A stretch of DNA of 63,768 nt from Enterococcus cecorum (lineage in GTDB: Bacteria > Bacillota > Bacilli > Lactobacillales > Enterococcaceae): positions 1-63,768 of the forward strand of contig NZ_JAKUDS010000012.1 in NCBI RefSeq assembly GCF_023221775.1, given 5' to 3'. Within the stretch, counting starts at the first letter, position 1; each line of letters starts with the position of its first letter. Under the pieces are notes generated by a model. The model worked only from the letters and a program-made list of their open reading frames with translations, was not told the origin of the DNA and searched no databases. Shown here in pieces: positions 7,126-16,352 of the stretch. The position numbers and the translations under genes were made by a program.

Positions 7126-9279
7126 CTATTCTAAATATTTTTGAATCAAAACTAAACTTTCATCTGCTGGTACAATCTGTAAAAGCTCATCATAAACTTT
7201 TTTGGCTTCAGCAATCTTTTGTTCGCTGATTAATTTTAATATATCTGCTTTAACTTTATCAGCTAAACGTGCTAACTCTTCTGTTACACTTTGTTGTTTT
7301 CGCAGTTCTCTTTGGGCTAAAGTCATCAATTTTTCAATCAATTCTTTTGCTTCAGGATAGATCTGCAAGCCCTGTTTTAACAATTGTAGGTATTCTACCA
7401 ATTGTCCATTCTCTCGACAATTTAAAGCCTGACCTAAAATAGCCAACCAATGAAATTCATTTGGTAATAACATGGCTTCTTTTGTAAATGTTTGTTCACT
7501 ATATAATTGTACTACCAACTGCTGACCACTGAACAAATAACTTTCTAAATAATTTTCTAACTCCATTGTTGTCATACTAGGTTTCAACAACATTTGTTTA
7601 AATAACTGATAAACCAAATAGGTCCCAATGACAGTCCCATCTAAACTAGCGGCCAATTGCTCGATAAATTTAGCCTCTTCATTAAAATCACCTTCAAAGT
7701 ATAAATCCACAAATTTCGTAAATGTTTGAATTTCACCTAAATTGGCCGTTTCAAAGATAGAAAGCGGCGACTTACCTTGTTTAATCAATGCAATCAAATA
7801 ATCTTCTACCCCAGCCTCATAATAAGTGACCTTTTTCGTCATTTGTACTAATAACGTTTCTGATTGATCTAACAATAATTTATTATAACAAACATATAAT
7901 TGATCACTATCAATAGCGGCAATCATCGTTCTAAATTCCTTTTGCTCTGTTTCTTTTAATTTAAATAAGAAGAGTTGACAAGCCGCTACCCATTCAGCTA
8001 CTAAATCATTGTGCTCACAATATTGAAGTAATTGACAAAGTAGCTTATTCGATTTCGTATAATAGGCTGTACGTACTAAACAAGCAATGACTTCTTGCTT
8101 TTTGATAGCCACTAAAGACCAATCCAATAACTGCGTTAAATCTAATAACAACGTATACTGTTTGTACTTAAACAGACTTTCAATCAGACTAGATAAGGTC
8201 TTATTGTAGTGGTCTTTTTGCATGTAGTTTTTAAAAAACGGGGTATACTTACTCCCATATTCTTCAGGGTGTAATTCAAAATAAGCGACAATTTCCTGAT
8301 AATTTTTAAAATAGCCCAGACAATTTGCTAATTGATATTGTGCCAAATCAGTAACCATATGCATATAATTGAATAAACCATTGCGAAAGATATCCGCTTT
8401 AAAAAAATCTGCATAAGTTTGGTATAATTGCTCAATCGCCGTATAATTACCTATCATTTTATAATAGTCGATCAGGTTAATTACCACTTCAGCAAAAGGT
8501 TTAGCTTCTGAAGATGGGACTTGATCAGGATGGTCGATTTTCCCTAAAGCTTGTTTGGCTAACTGAATCTTTTTATAGACCTCACTATTGGAATAGCCAA
8601 TAATTAATTGTAACCAAGCGCTGTAATTTAAAGGATTTTCTTCAATCATTTGTAATAAAATCACTTCATTTCGGTCAATCTTATCCTCCACATAAATATA
8701 CCCAAAATGATGGACATAGGCATCCGTATCATACATAGGTGTATAGGCTGGTGCATAGTGCTCATGAACTTTTCCGATAAAACGACCCTCTGGTGTGCGT
8801 TTAAATATTCTTAAGGTATTCCTATCAGAATATTTAGTTCCCTCATAACTTTCATAATTCCTTCCTTTGACGTTAATTGAATAATATTTTACCAAATACT
8901 CTGGATTGTGAAAAAAATCAATCAGCGGCGTCACATCGTCATAGTATTCATCATCATCTAAAAACATAAACCATTTTCCCTGACACTGCTCTAAACCGGC
9001 ATTACGGGCTGCTGCGAAATCATCACACCATGTAAAATGTACAATTTTATCCGCATATTCTCGTGCAATCGCTAACGAACCATCACTATTTTCTTCGCCA
9101 ACAGTATCTACCACAACCAATTCACTCGGTACCTGTTCTAATAATGGTCGAATAGATTCCATACACTTGCGTATCGTTCGTTTTTGATTAGAGACTAATA
9201 GCGAAATACTTAATAAACACTCACCTGTGGCAATTCGATTGATTTTTGTTGGTTGATTGACTTCAATTCCGGTAATCAT
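7126..9279 (-). CDS. GT2 glycosyltransferase with TPR-like tail, probably flagellin-modifying
   Basis: 717 residues. Residues about 20-200 are a GT2 domain: LSISLLVSNQKRTIRKCMES, CDDFAAARNAGLEQ and the metal-binding FLDDDEYYDD, followed by KVHEHY. The rest (about 205-717) is helical repeats of TPR type, the layout seen in protein glycosyltransferases encoded beside flagellin in other Firmicutes. It starts 12 bp before fliD and 180 bp after the flagellin gene ends, just beyond the flagellin terminator. A role in O-glycosylation of flagellin is a strong inference from family and place; the sugar is unknown. Confidence 0.75.
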   Translation of the reverse strand: MITGIEVNQPTKINRIATGECLLSISLLVSNQKRTIRKCMESIRPLLEQVPSELVVVDTVGEENSDGSLAIAREYADKIVHFTWCDDFAAARNAGLEQCQGKWFMFLDDDEYYDDVTPLIDFFHNPEYLVKYYSINVKGRNYESYEGTKYSDRNTLRIFKRTPEGRFIGKVHEHYAPAYTPMYDTDAYVHHFGYIYVEDKIDRNEVILLQMIEENPLNYSAWLQLIIGYSNSEVYKKIQLAKQALGKIDHPDQVPSSEAKPFAEVVINLIDYYKMIGNYTAIEQLYQTYADFFKADIFRNGLFNYMHMVTDLAQYQLANCLGYFKNYQEIVAYFELHPEEYGSKYTPFFKNYMQKDHYNKTLSSLIESLFKYKQYTLLLDLTQLLDWSLVAIKKQEVIACLVRTAYYTKSNKLLCQLLQYCEHNDLVAEWVAACQLFLFKLKETEQKEFRTMIAAIDSDQLYVCYNKLLLDQSETLLVQMTKKVTYYEAGVEDYLIALIKQGKSPLSIFETANLGEIQTFTKFVDLYFEGDFNEEAKFIEQLAASLDGTVIGTYLVYQLFKQMLLKPSMTTMELENYLESYLFSGQQLVVQLYSEQTFTKEAMLLPNEFHWLAILGQALNCRENGQLVEYLQLLKQGLQIYPEAKELIEKLMTLAQRELRKQQSVTEELARLADKVKADILKLISEQKIAEAKKVYDELLQIVPADESLVLIQKYLE

Positions 9280-9315
9280 TATACTTCTCCTTCCAATTCT
9301 TTTCCCAAAATACGA

Positions 9316-9355
9316 CCAATAAAAATAGCCGATTCATTAGATAGAATCGGCTATT
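9316..9355 (-). terminator. Terminator of the flagellin gene
   Basis: Perfect 12-bp stem (9324-9335 with 9344-9355, 8-nt loop) followed on the minus strand by TTTTTATTGG. It makes flagellin largely monocistronic, with the GT2-TPR, fliD and fliS genes behind it perhaps expressed by read-through; I saw no convincing promoter of their own. Confidence 0.88.
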
Positions 9356-9384
9356 TATTATAAATTTTAAGTCTAAGTTAGAAA

Positions 9385-10200
9385 TTAACCTTGTAATAAG
9401 CTTAATACGCTGTTTGGCATAGAGTTTGCTTGAGCCAACATTGTAGTAGCGGCTTGAGAAAGGATGTTTGATTTCGTGAAGCTCATCATTTCTTCAGCCA
9501 TATCTACGTCACGGATACGAGAGTTTGCGTCTGATAAGTTTTCTGATGATGAAGTTAGGTTATTAATAGTATGTTCTAAACGGTTTTGAACAGATCCTAA
9601 ATCAGAACGTTGTGAAGAGACTGTACTGATAGCTTTATCAATCACGCTCATTGCATTTGTATCTGTAGCTTTTAGCGAATCAATACCTAAAGCTGTATCT
9701 GTCATACCACCGATGCCTACAGAAATCACTTGATTATCATTCGCACCAATTTGGAATGTGAAAGCTGTTGCACTATCAGCTGAATTTCCATTGAATAATT
9801 TCAACGTGTTGAATTCTGTATCATTAGCAACACGAGTAATTTCTTTTTTCAATTGATCAAATTCTTTTGTGATTTGAGCTTGGTCATCTGTTGTCAAAGT
9901 ACCATTATGTGCTTGAACAGCAAGGTCACGCATACGACCTAACATGCTGTGTGTTTCGTTTAAAGCACCTTCAGCCGTTTGAATCAATGAAACGCCGTCT
10001 TGAGCGTTACGTTTTGCTTGGTTCATCCCGCCGATTTGACCTTTCATTTTTTCTGAGATTGCTAAACCAGCAGCGTCATCTCCAGCTTTGTTGATACGTA
10101 AACCTGAAGATAATTTTGCTAAAGAGTTTGCTTTAGACGCGTTCGCTGAAGTTAAGCGACCATAAGTGTTCATAGCAGCAACATTTGTGTTAATTCTCAT
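9385..10200 (-). CDS. hag: Flagellin
   Basis: Filament subunit, 271 residues. N-terminal D0/D1 (MRINTNVAAMNTYGRL, LSSGLRINKAGDDAAGLA) and C-terminal D1/D0 (NSRIRDVDMAEEMM, ending NSVLSLLQG) are canonical. Only about 55 residues separate them, so the exposed D2/D3 domains are missing: a minimal flagellin of Bacillus Hag size. It is the only flagellin gene in the window. Two sigma-28 boxes lie upstream and a strong terminator follows. Neighbouring glycosyltransferase genes suggest it is glycosylated. Confidence 0.97.
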   Translation of the reverse strand: MRINTNVAAMNTYGRLTSANASKANSLAKLSSGLRINKAGDDAAGLAISEKMKGQIGGMNQAKRNAQDGVSLIQTAEGALNETHSMLGRMRDLAVQAHNGTLTTDDQAQITKEFDQLKKEITRVANDTEFNTLKLFNGNSADSATAFTFQIGANDNQVISVGIGGMTDTALGIDSLKATDTNAMSVIDKAISTVSSQRSDLGSVQNRLEHTINNLTSSSENLSDANSRIRDVDMAEEMMSFTKSNILSQAATTMLAQANSMPNSVLSLLQG

Positions 10201-10239
10201 TTTGAATTCCTCCTAAGATTTGTTTCTTTACAAAGAGTC

Positions 10240-10266
10240 TTATCGGTTAACTTGTTAATTATTTAA
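10240..10266 (-). promoter_or_regulatory. Sigma-28 promoter of flagellin
   Basis: Minus strand TTAAA, 15 nt, CCGATAA, ending 40 nt before the flagellin start codon. Confidence 0.85.
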
Positions 10267-10329
10267 GTCTAGCTTAATAACTTTTTTTAACTTTTTTAAC
10301 AATATCCTTACTAACTCTCACATTATTAT

Positions 10330-10356
10330 TAATCGGTAGCTTTTATTATTATTTAA
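10330..10356 (-). promoter_or_regulatory. Second sigma-28-like box upstream of flagellin
   Basis: Minus strand TTAAA, 15 nt, CCGATTA, exactly 90 bp upstream of the first box. One base in the -10 differs. It may be a weaker tandem promoter giving a longer leader. Confidence 0.6.
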
Positions 10357-10394
10357 GTTTTATTCCAAAAAAATATTTAGAAATATTCTAAATG

Positions 10395-11297
10395 TTAAAC
10401 CAAGCTCGCCAGCGTTGGATTTTTCAGTAATGCAGCAGTTTGAAATACTTCTTGAGGATAGCTCTTAATCATTTCAAGTCGTAAAATCTGGGCATTGGTT
10501 GTTCCTGCACACATATTTTTTACATACTTTAAGGAATAATAAAAACGTGCTTCAATAATTTCCATTTCAATCGCTAGTTTTTCATCCTTTTGAGCAAGTT
10601 GCCGTAACTGACGAATCACAGGAATAATATCTAATTGTTTGGGATTATTTATCTGATGAATAATGGATCCCTTTCTTTGACGATAGTAATAATAAACCTT
10701 AGGAATCTCATAAAAACTCTTGGCTTTCAACACATAATATACTGCAATTAAATCTTCATAATAAACACCCACTGGAAACGGTAAGTCCAGATTTAAAAGA
10801 AAATCTCTAAGATAAAGCTTTGAAGTAATATTAAAATCTTCCATAATTAAATATGCTTTATATAAAGGCCCTCTAGGAATAAAAATCGATAAATCATAAT
10901 ATTGAGGAATCACTTTTCCCTCGCTTAATACATAAACCAACTTAAAATGAACAATTTCTTCTGTTGCCTTCTCGATATATGGTATTAAAACAGCTAAAGC
11001 ATTTTTTTCAATAAAATCATCACTATCAATAAACCAAATGTATTTGCCACTAGCTTGTTTTAGTCCAAAATTACGTGCCACAGCTACTCCTTGGTTTTCT
11101 TGAGCAAAAAGTTTAAGATTCTCAGGATATTTTGTTACATACTCTTTAGCAATTTGTCGTGACTGATCCGTTGAACCATCATCAATTAAGATTACTTCTA
11201 CTTTTGAATTAAGTTGTACTGTAATTGAATCTAAACACTGTCTCAAATATTTTTCGACATTATATATCGGTATAATAATCGATAATAAAGGCTGCAT
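10395..11297 (-). CDS. GT2 family glycosyltransferase
   Basis: 300 residues, start supported by GAGGAGG. Typical GT-A fold: LSIIIPIYNVEKYLRQCLDS at the N-terminus, VILIDDGSTDQS and the metal-binding WFIDSDDFI near residues 90-100. No membrane helices, so a cytosolic transferase. Third of three adjacent glycosyltransferase genes between flgL and flagellin; probably part of the flagellin glycan pathway (inferred from position). Confidence 0.85.
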   Translation of the reverse strand: MQPLLSIIIPIYNVEKYLRQCLDSITVQLNSKVEVILIDDGSTDQSRQIAKEYVTKYPENLKLFAQENQGVAVARNFGLKQASGKYIWFIDSDDFIEKNALAVLIPYIEKATEEIVHFKLVYVLSEGKVIPQYYDLSIFIPRGPLYKAYLIMEDFNITSKLYLRDFLLNLDLPFPVGVYYEDLIAVYYVLKAKSFYEIPKVYYYYRQRKGSIIHQINNPKQLDIIPVIRQLRQLAQKDEKLAIEMEIIEARFYYSLKYVKNMCAGTTNAQILRLEMIKSYPQEVFQTAALLKNPTLASLV

Positions 11298-11312
11298 CCC
11301 TATTTCCTCCTC

Positions 11313-12140
11313 TTATAGTTTTAATACTAGTCCCACATATTTGCCTCGATAATAACTCTGTTTCGTACAATCAAGTTGTTCAAAGGACGGATGCTTGATT
11401 AATTCATTGACCAAATGAAATATGCGGTAATCCATAATAGCATAAGGTAAACCAGCTTTTTGATAATCAACTTTTCTTTTTTCGAAAGCTTGAATGGACT
11501 CAATTAATAAAAAAAGATTCTTATTTAATAATTCTTCTTGTGCTTTATAACTAGACTTTTGAAGAAAAACTACTTGCTCAGCCACTTCAATCATTTTAAA
11601 AGCAATTTCTTCATAGCCAGATAACACTTGTTGAGGATAAGGAACTTTTTGAAAAAGACTTCTATGGTATAAACCTGTCCATAATTGATTTAGGGAGTCA
11701 CGAAATATACTGCGCATTTCTAAGTAATCAAAAACCTCTGGAACACTTAAGACATATTTTTCCTGAAGATTAAGATTTGGGTCCATATGAGCGCATTGCA
11801 CTTTAATTAAAGGATAATGAGCATTTTCCGTTGCTTCAACCATCTCATCTATCAAATCTTTACCTATTCGAGCGGATAATGATTTAAAAAATAGATAGTC
11901 TCCTTGACTAGTGCTTACCGCTTGATCTATTAATTTTCCAAAATCAGCTTCCTGATAATCAATGTATTTTATTTCCTTATTTGATATCATATCCTTTGGC
12001 AAATTAGCTAGATTGGTTACGACAATAATTTCAATATCTTGGTAGCTTTGTGCACTACACTCCTGTATTGTTTGTATAAACAATTTTTCATCAAATGGAC
12101 TAATAGGTGATAATATCGGCACTATGATTGAAATTTTCAT
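11313..12140 (-). CDS. Degenerate GT2-like protein
   Basis: 275 residues; overlaps the upstream glycosyltransferase gene by 4 bp, with GGAGG before the ATG. The N-terminus ISIIVPILSP and IEIIVVTNLAN match the first strands of the GT-A fold, but the DDGS motif is missing and the usual DSDD position reads FFKSLSA. It may be a non-catalytic partner of one of its two intact neighbours, or a transferase with an unusual active site. Confidence 0.6.
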   Translation of the reverse strand: MKISIIVPILSPISPFDEKLFIQTIQECSAQSYQDIEIIVVTNLANLPKDMISNKEIKYIDYQEADFGKLIDQAVSTSQGDYLFFKSLSARIGKDLIDEMVEATENAHYPLIKVQCAHMDPNLNLQEKYVLSVPEVFDYLEMRSIFRDSLNQLWTGLYHRSLFQKVPYPQQVLSGYEEIAFKMIEVAEQVVFLQKSSYKAQEELLNKNLFLLIESIQAFEKRKVDYQKAGLPYAIMDYRIFHLVNELIKHPSFEQLDCTKQSYYRGKYVGLVLKL

Positions 12141-13021
12141 GATATGTCCTCCGTAATGGTTTTGTAGATAGTATAATAATAGATTTGTTGCTCTAAAGAT
12201 AGCTGCTCAAATTGTATACTACTAACAATTACATCTAATAATTCGCTCAAAGTTAATAGTATTTGTGGGATATATCTTTTATACTCACGATGTAAAAAAT
12301 ACTGATATTTTTCAAAATATGCATCGAAAGTATCCGTAATATTCTTGATTTTACGATTAGCTATAATTCCTTTTGAATTATCTCGGTAGAAATAAAAAGG
12401 AGCATCAACAAATACTATTTTTTCTGCTTCATCAAGGTAAAGATAATTTACAAACTCATCTTCATGTAATCGACCAATTGGAAATAGATGGTTGTCAACG
12501 ATGGAATGATGATATAATTTTCCCCAAACGGTACAACTATTAACCTTATTTCGATAATCTACTTTAGTAAGCATCCAATCAAACATTTGTTTTTTAGTAA
12601 TCTCTTTTCCTTGCTTTTCTTGAGGATAAGCATCGAAGTCAGCTTGCTCGATACTAGCTGCACATAGATGATTGCCCATCACAATCATTGGTTCATTCGT
12701 AGTTATATTGGAAACTAAACATTCAATCGTTTCATCAACAATTGCATCATCTGAATCTAAGAAAAATAAATATTCTCCCGTTGCATATTGAATACCGGTA
12801 TTGCGCGCAGCAGATAAACCTTGGTTCTCTTGATTGATGATTAAAATCCTTTCATCATTAAAATACTGCTCAATCAATAACATTGAATTATCTGGCGTCC
12901 CATCATTCACTAAAATAATTTCAAGATTTTGATAGGTTTGATTCACCGCACTTGCTACACAATCAACTACATATTCTTGCGTATTATATATTGGAATAAT
13001 AATACTAACTTTTGGTAACAT
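12137..13021 (-). CDS. GT2 family glycosyltransferase
   Basis: 294 residues beginning MLPKVSIIIPIYN. The ATG at 13021 is chosen because GGGGGAAAG stands 7 nt upstream; a longer frame from a TTG at 13039 would start before that site. Motifs LVNDGTPDNS and FFLDSDDAI mark an active GT2 enzyme. First of the three-gene glycosyltransferase cluster after the flgL terminator. Function in flagellin glycosylation is inferred from place. Confidence 0.85.
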   Translation of the reverse strand: MLPKVSIIIPIYNTQEYVVDCVASAVNQTYQNLEIILVNDGTPDNSMLLIEQYFNDERILIINQENQGLSAARNTGIQYATGEYLFFLDSDDAIVDETIECLVSNITTNEPMIVMGNHLCAASIEQADFDAYPQEKQGKEITKKQMFDWMLTKVDYRNKVNSCTVWGKLYHHSIVDNHLFPIGRLHEDEFVNYLYLDEAEKIVFVDAPFYFYRDNSKGIIANRKIKNITDTFDAYFEKYQYFLHREYKRYIPQILLTLSELLDVIVSSIQFEQLSLEQQIYYYTIYKTITEDIS

Positions 13022-13090
13022 CTTCTTTCCCCCGTTCAACGATTTATCTCTTAATAAACTAGAAGTATTTATTCATAGACTTGCTAGACA

Positions 13091-13125
13091 TATAAAAATA
13101 GGTGATCAACATTCATTGACCACCT
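13091..13125 (-). terminator. Terminator after flgL
   Basis: Ten-base-pair stem (13100-13109 with 13116-13125, one G-U pair in the minus-strand RNA, 6-nt loop) followed by ATTTTTATA on the minus strand. Confidence 0.75.
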
Positions 13126-13158
13126 AAGTATCAAAAATACAAAAAAACATATTTATTA

Positions 13159-14070
13159 TTATCTTACATAATCAAGAATGGACGTCTGCATAATCTTAGT
13201 TCCCATAGACATTGTGGCATTATAAGCTAACATTTCGTTTTGGAATTGCATATATTTTTCAGCAACATCCACATCTTGACGGTTAGATAAACTCTCTTTT
13301 AAATTTAACTTTTCTGTTTCATTGCGATCTTGAGCTGATTTCAATCGATTATAGATAGATCCTACTTTAGTACGCACGTTAACAAAATTATCTCGGAAAT
13401 TGTCCGCTTTTCCTAATAATTCATTCGCCATTGCGTCACGATTACTATTATCAAAAGAATCAATTACTTGGTTGAAGAAATCATTTAAGTTTTCAGCTCC
13501 ATTTTTACCCATTAACTGATTACCATCTGTAACTAAATTAACAGTCACACCATCAGATATTTCTCGAGGTAAATTCACATTCGAACCATTATAGGCAATC
13601 CCATAAGTTTCTCCTTGTGCATTTTTTACCACAGAAAATGGTGGTTCTGTCGTCTTATCACCGGCGAACAAATAACGCCCATCAAAATTTGTATTCAAAG
13701 CTTCAACAATGGCTTCAATATTTTGTTGGATTTCATTTTTGTTGGCTTCCATTTCCGCAGCAGCACTTGTTGTGTTGGCAGAAGATTGAATTAATGTTTT
13801 AATTCTTAACATTGAATCACTAACTGAAGCTAAGATACCATCTTGAGTATTACTCCATGAAATCGCATCTTTGATTTCTAAATTCTGCGTTTCATTCCGA
13901 TCGATAGCAACATTTAAATTCATAATCTTTGAAACCAACAAAGGATCTTCTGAAGATTTGCTGACTTCTTTAAAACTTGACAACTGTCCCATTGTGTGAT
14001 GAAGTTTGGTTTCAGTAGTCGCCATATTCTTTAAGAAATCGGTATAAGAATTATTTGTTGCTATTCTCAT
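13159..14070 (-). CDS. flgL: Hook-filament junction protein FlgL (HAP3)
   Basis: 303 residues. Flagellin-like N-terminus (MRIATNNSYTDFLKNM, HHTMGQLSSFKEVSK) and C-terminus (YMQFQNEMLAYNATM), with a short middle. Joins FlgK to the filament. It follows flgK by 6 bp and is the last gene of flgM-flgN-flgK-flgL. Confidence 0.95.
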   Translation of the reverse strand: MRIATNNSYTDFLKNMATTETKLHHTMGQLSSFKEVSKSSEDPLLVSKIMNLNVAIDRNETQNLEIKDAISWSNTQDGILASVSDSMLRIKTLIQSSANTTSAAAEMEANKNEIQQNIEAIVEALNTNFDGRYLFAGDKTTEPPFSVVKNAQGETYGIAYNGSNVNLPREISDGVTVNLVTDGNQLMGKNGAENLNDFFNQVIDSFDNSNRDAMANELLGKADNFRDNFVNVRTKVGSIYNRLKSAQDRNETEKLNLKESLSNRQDVDVAEKYMQFQNEMLAYNATMSMGTKIMQTSILDYVR

Positions 14071-14076
14071 CTTTTA

Positions 14077-15531
14077 TTACGCTCCTGTTCTATTAATTAA
14101 AGTATCTAGCATTTCTGATACAGTTTGTAGCACTCTTGCATTTGCTTGGAAAGCTTGTTGATAGCGAATCACATTAGATACTTCCTCATTGATGTTTACC
14201 CCTGATATAGAGGTGTCTTGACTTTCCAACTGGTCTAACACTGTTTGTTGCGCTTTTACTGTATTGTCCGCTTTTAATTTTGAAATTCCATTTTTGGTAA
14301 TGATATCGTTATAGTGATCTGCGTAAGTCATGCCCTGTGCATCTTTTTCAGAGAAAGTCAATGCCACATTTTTAGCTAATCGACCATCGCCAGCATTAGG
14401 GTTTGCTCCCAGACCAGCCACTAATTTTCCTGGATTTTGCGTAAATACATTATTTACTTTTAATGTCTTGGCAAAATCCGCTTCATCACCATCAAAAACA
14501 AAGAAATCTTCTGTATTATTTCCTGCTTTATAGGTCTCGTTTATCTTTGTTGCCATATTTTTGACGAAAGTATTAAACTCATCGCTTCGAGCTTGAATCT
14601 CTTGACTCGCAGCTATTTGTCCACCAATTTGTCCTTTACTAACTGTAATTTGATCATATTTACCAGTTTCAACGTTATAGACAACAAGTGGCCCGCCTGA
14701 AACATTGCCACTTGAGACTTCTACTACTTTATTACGATCACCTTCTACTGCAATTCGAGTAGAACCATTACCAGAAGAAAGAACAACACTCATCGGTACC
14801 CGGTGATCTGTATCTAAAATTTTTGTATCCCCAATTTTTAATTCACTAACTCTACCATACTTATCAAATTTAGTAGAAATATCAGCCATACTCGACATAT
14901 CTTTTAATAAACGATCGCGTTGATCTAATAAATCATTAGAGGTACCAGCCGTCATAGAGTTATCAACTAATTTCTTATTTAATATTTCTAATTCTTCAAC
15001 ACGTTGATTTAAATTATATGTAGTATTAGCTAAAGTAGTATCGACATCATCTTTTAATTCTTTCATGTTCATAGCCATTTCATTAATCGTTGTACTTAAA
15101 GTAGAACTATTTTCAACGACTAAGGTCTTGCTTGTCCCCAATTCAGGGTTACTAGATAATTTTGACCATGCATCATATACGGTATTCATTTGTTTCAACA
15201 AAGCCGCATCAGAAGGCTCTCCAAAATAATCTTCTAATTGACCTAAGGCATTTGCTTTTTCTTCATAAAATTTAGATAATGAATTAGCATCGCGAGTTTG
15301 TAAGCGAACAAAATCATCAACAACGCGGGTAATATCATTAACTTTAACTCCAGTTCCAACTTGACCAACACCGTTTATAGCATATGGATTTGTGGTTTGT
15401 AAGTTAGTTCTTTGACGTGAATACCCATCTGTTGTAGCATTTGCAATGTTATGGCCACTTGTTTGTAATGAGATTTGGCTAGTATTTAAACCAGATGTTG
15501 CGACACCCAGTGTTCCAAATAACCCCGTCAT
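14077..15531 (-). CDS. flgK: Hook-filament junction protein FlgK (HAP1)
   Basis: 484 residues, start supported by GGAGGAAAAG. N-terminal rod/hook signature ALQTSGHNIANATTDGYSRQ-type (residues about 22-41) and C-terminal VSNVIRYQQAFQANARVLQT. Forms the first hook-filament junction ring. Between flgN, its likely chaperone, and flgL. Confidence 0.96.
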   Translation of the reverse strand: MTGLFGTLGVATSGLNTSQISLQTSGHNIANATTDGYSRQRTNLQTTNPYAINGVGQVGTGVKVNDITRVVDDFVRLQTRDANSLSKFYEEKANALGQLEDYFGEPSDAALLKQMNTVYDAWSKLSSNPELGTSKTLVVENSSTLSTTINEMAMNMKELKDDVDTTLANTTYNLNQRVEELEILNKKLVDNSMTAGTSNDLLDQRDRLLKDMSSMADISTKFDKYGRVSELKIGDTKILDTDHRVPMSVVLSSGNGSTRIAVEGDRNKVVEVSSGNVSGGPLVVYNVETGKYDQITVSKGQIGGQIAASQEIQARSDEFNTFVKNMATKINETYKAGNNTEDFFVFDGDEADFAKTLKVNNVFTQNPGKLVAGLGANPNAGDGRLAKNVALTFSEKDAQGMTYADHYNDIITKNGISKLKADNTVKAQQTVLDQLESQDTSISGVNINEEVSNVIRYQQAFQANARVLQTVSEMLDTLINRTGA

Positions 15532-15545
15532 AACAACTTTTCCTC

Positions 15546-15908
15546 CTATACTTCTGTATCAATTAATGTACTTGGTGCTTGGGTATGATAGCTAGATTCT
15601 TTGCCATAAGTCACATGGTTAGCTTTTTTTATATTGTCTTTGATTGTATCAAGTAACATATCTTGAAAACTCATCGCTTGTTGCGTTAATAATAAATTTT
15701 CTTCTTGCTGTTCTTTTATTTTTGCAATTAGATCCTTAGCACTATCAGACAAATCCCCTTGATACTCTTGAAACAAAGGGATAAACTTTTCTTTTCTAGC
15801 TACAATATCCGTTAATTTTTCTGCATGTCCTTTAATTAATACTTTTCTTTCTTTTTGTAACAGTAGATAGAAGCTTCTTAATTTCACTTCAAATTCTTTT
15901 CCATCCAT
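15546..15908 (-). CDS. flgN: FlgK/FlgL chaperone FlgN
   Basis: 120 residues, helical and charged, with the hallmark FYLLLQKERKVLIKG and AEKLTDIVARKE of the FlgN family. Cytosolic chaperone for the junction proteins. Sits between flgM and flgK in the usual Firmicute order. Confidence 0.85.
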   Translation of the reverse strand: MDGKEFEVKLRSFYLLLQKERKVLIKGHAEKLTDIVARKEKFIPLFQEYQGDLSDSAKDLIAKIKEQQEENLLLTQQAMSFQDMLLDTIKDNIKKANHVTYGKESSYHTQAPSTLIDTEV

Positions 15909-15919
15909 GGCAATTCCTC

Positions 15920-16195
15920 TTATTCAGTCATTGCTTTCATCATACTTGCCGCTATATCTTTAGCTGATACTTGATAAGTACCATCCTTAATTGCTGCTTT
16001 CAAAGCTTTAATTTTTTCATCATTACGTGATAAATCATTTTGTGCAACTTCTTGACGTATTTTTTGTGTTGTTTCAGATAAATTTACACTACTAGCTGAT
16101 GATATTTTGATTGATTCATCTTTAATTTCACTAGAATGAACAGGACGATTTGGCATGTATCGGTCATAACTATTATATCTACCTTCAATTTTCAT
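15920..16195 (-). CDS. flgM: Anti-sigma-28 factor FlgM
   Basis: 91 residues, start supported by GAGGAGG. The C-terminal half (SLSRNDEKIKAL-like region, GTYQVSAKDIAASMMKAM) matches the sigma-28-binding helices of FlgM; the N-terminal half is disordered, as needed for export. FlgM holds FliA inactive until the hook is complete. First gene of the flgM-flgN-flgK-flgL operon; I could not assign its promoter with confidence, and no CCGATAA box lies directly upstream. Confidence 0.9.
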   Translation of the reverse strand: MKIEGRYNSYDRYMPNRPVHSSEIKDESIKISSASSVNLSETTQKIRQEVAQNDLSRNDEKIKALKAAIKDGTYQVSAKDIAASMMKAMTE

Positions 16196-16310
16196 AAAAC
16201 AATTCCTCCTCGTAAAATTATTCTTCCTAATATTATTTAGAAAGTTTACTTGAAAAAAATTATTTACTTACAATATTTTTCACTTCACGTACATTATCGT
16301 CCAAAACACA

Positions 16311-16342
16311 AAAAAGTTAAACCCCTAAGAGCCTAACTTTTT
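16311..16342 (-). terminator. Terminator after the glycine betaine transporter
   Basis: AAAAAGTTA (16311-16319) pairs with TAACTTTTT (16334-16342), giving an A/T-flanked hairpin just after the opuABC stop. It separates the transporter from flgM. Confidence 0.6.
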
Positions 16343-16352
16343 GTATTTTTCA

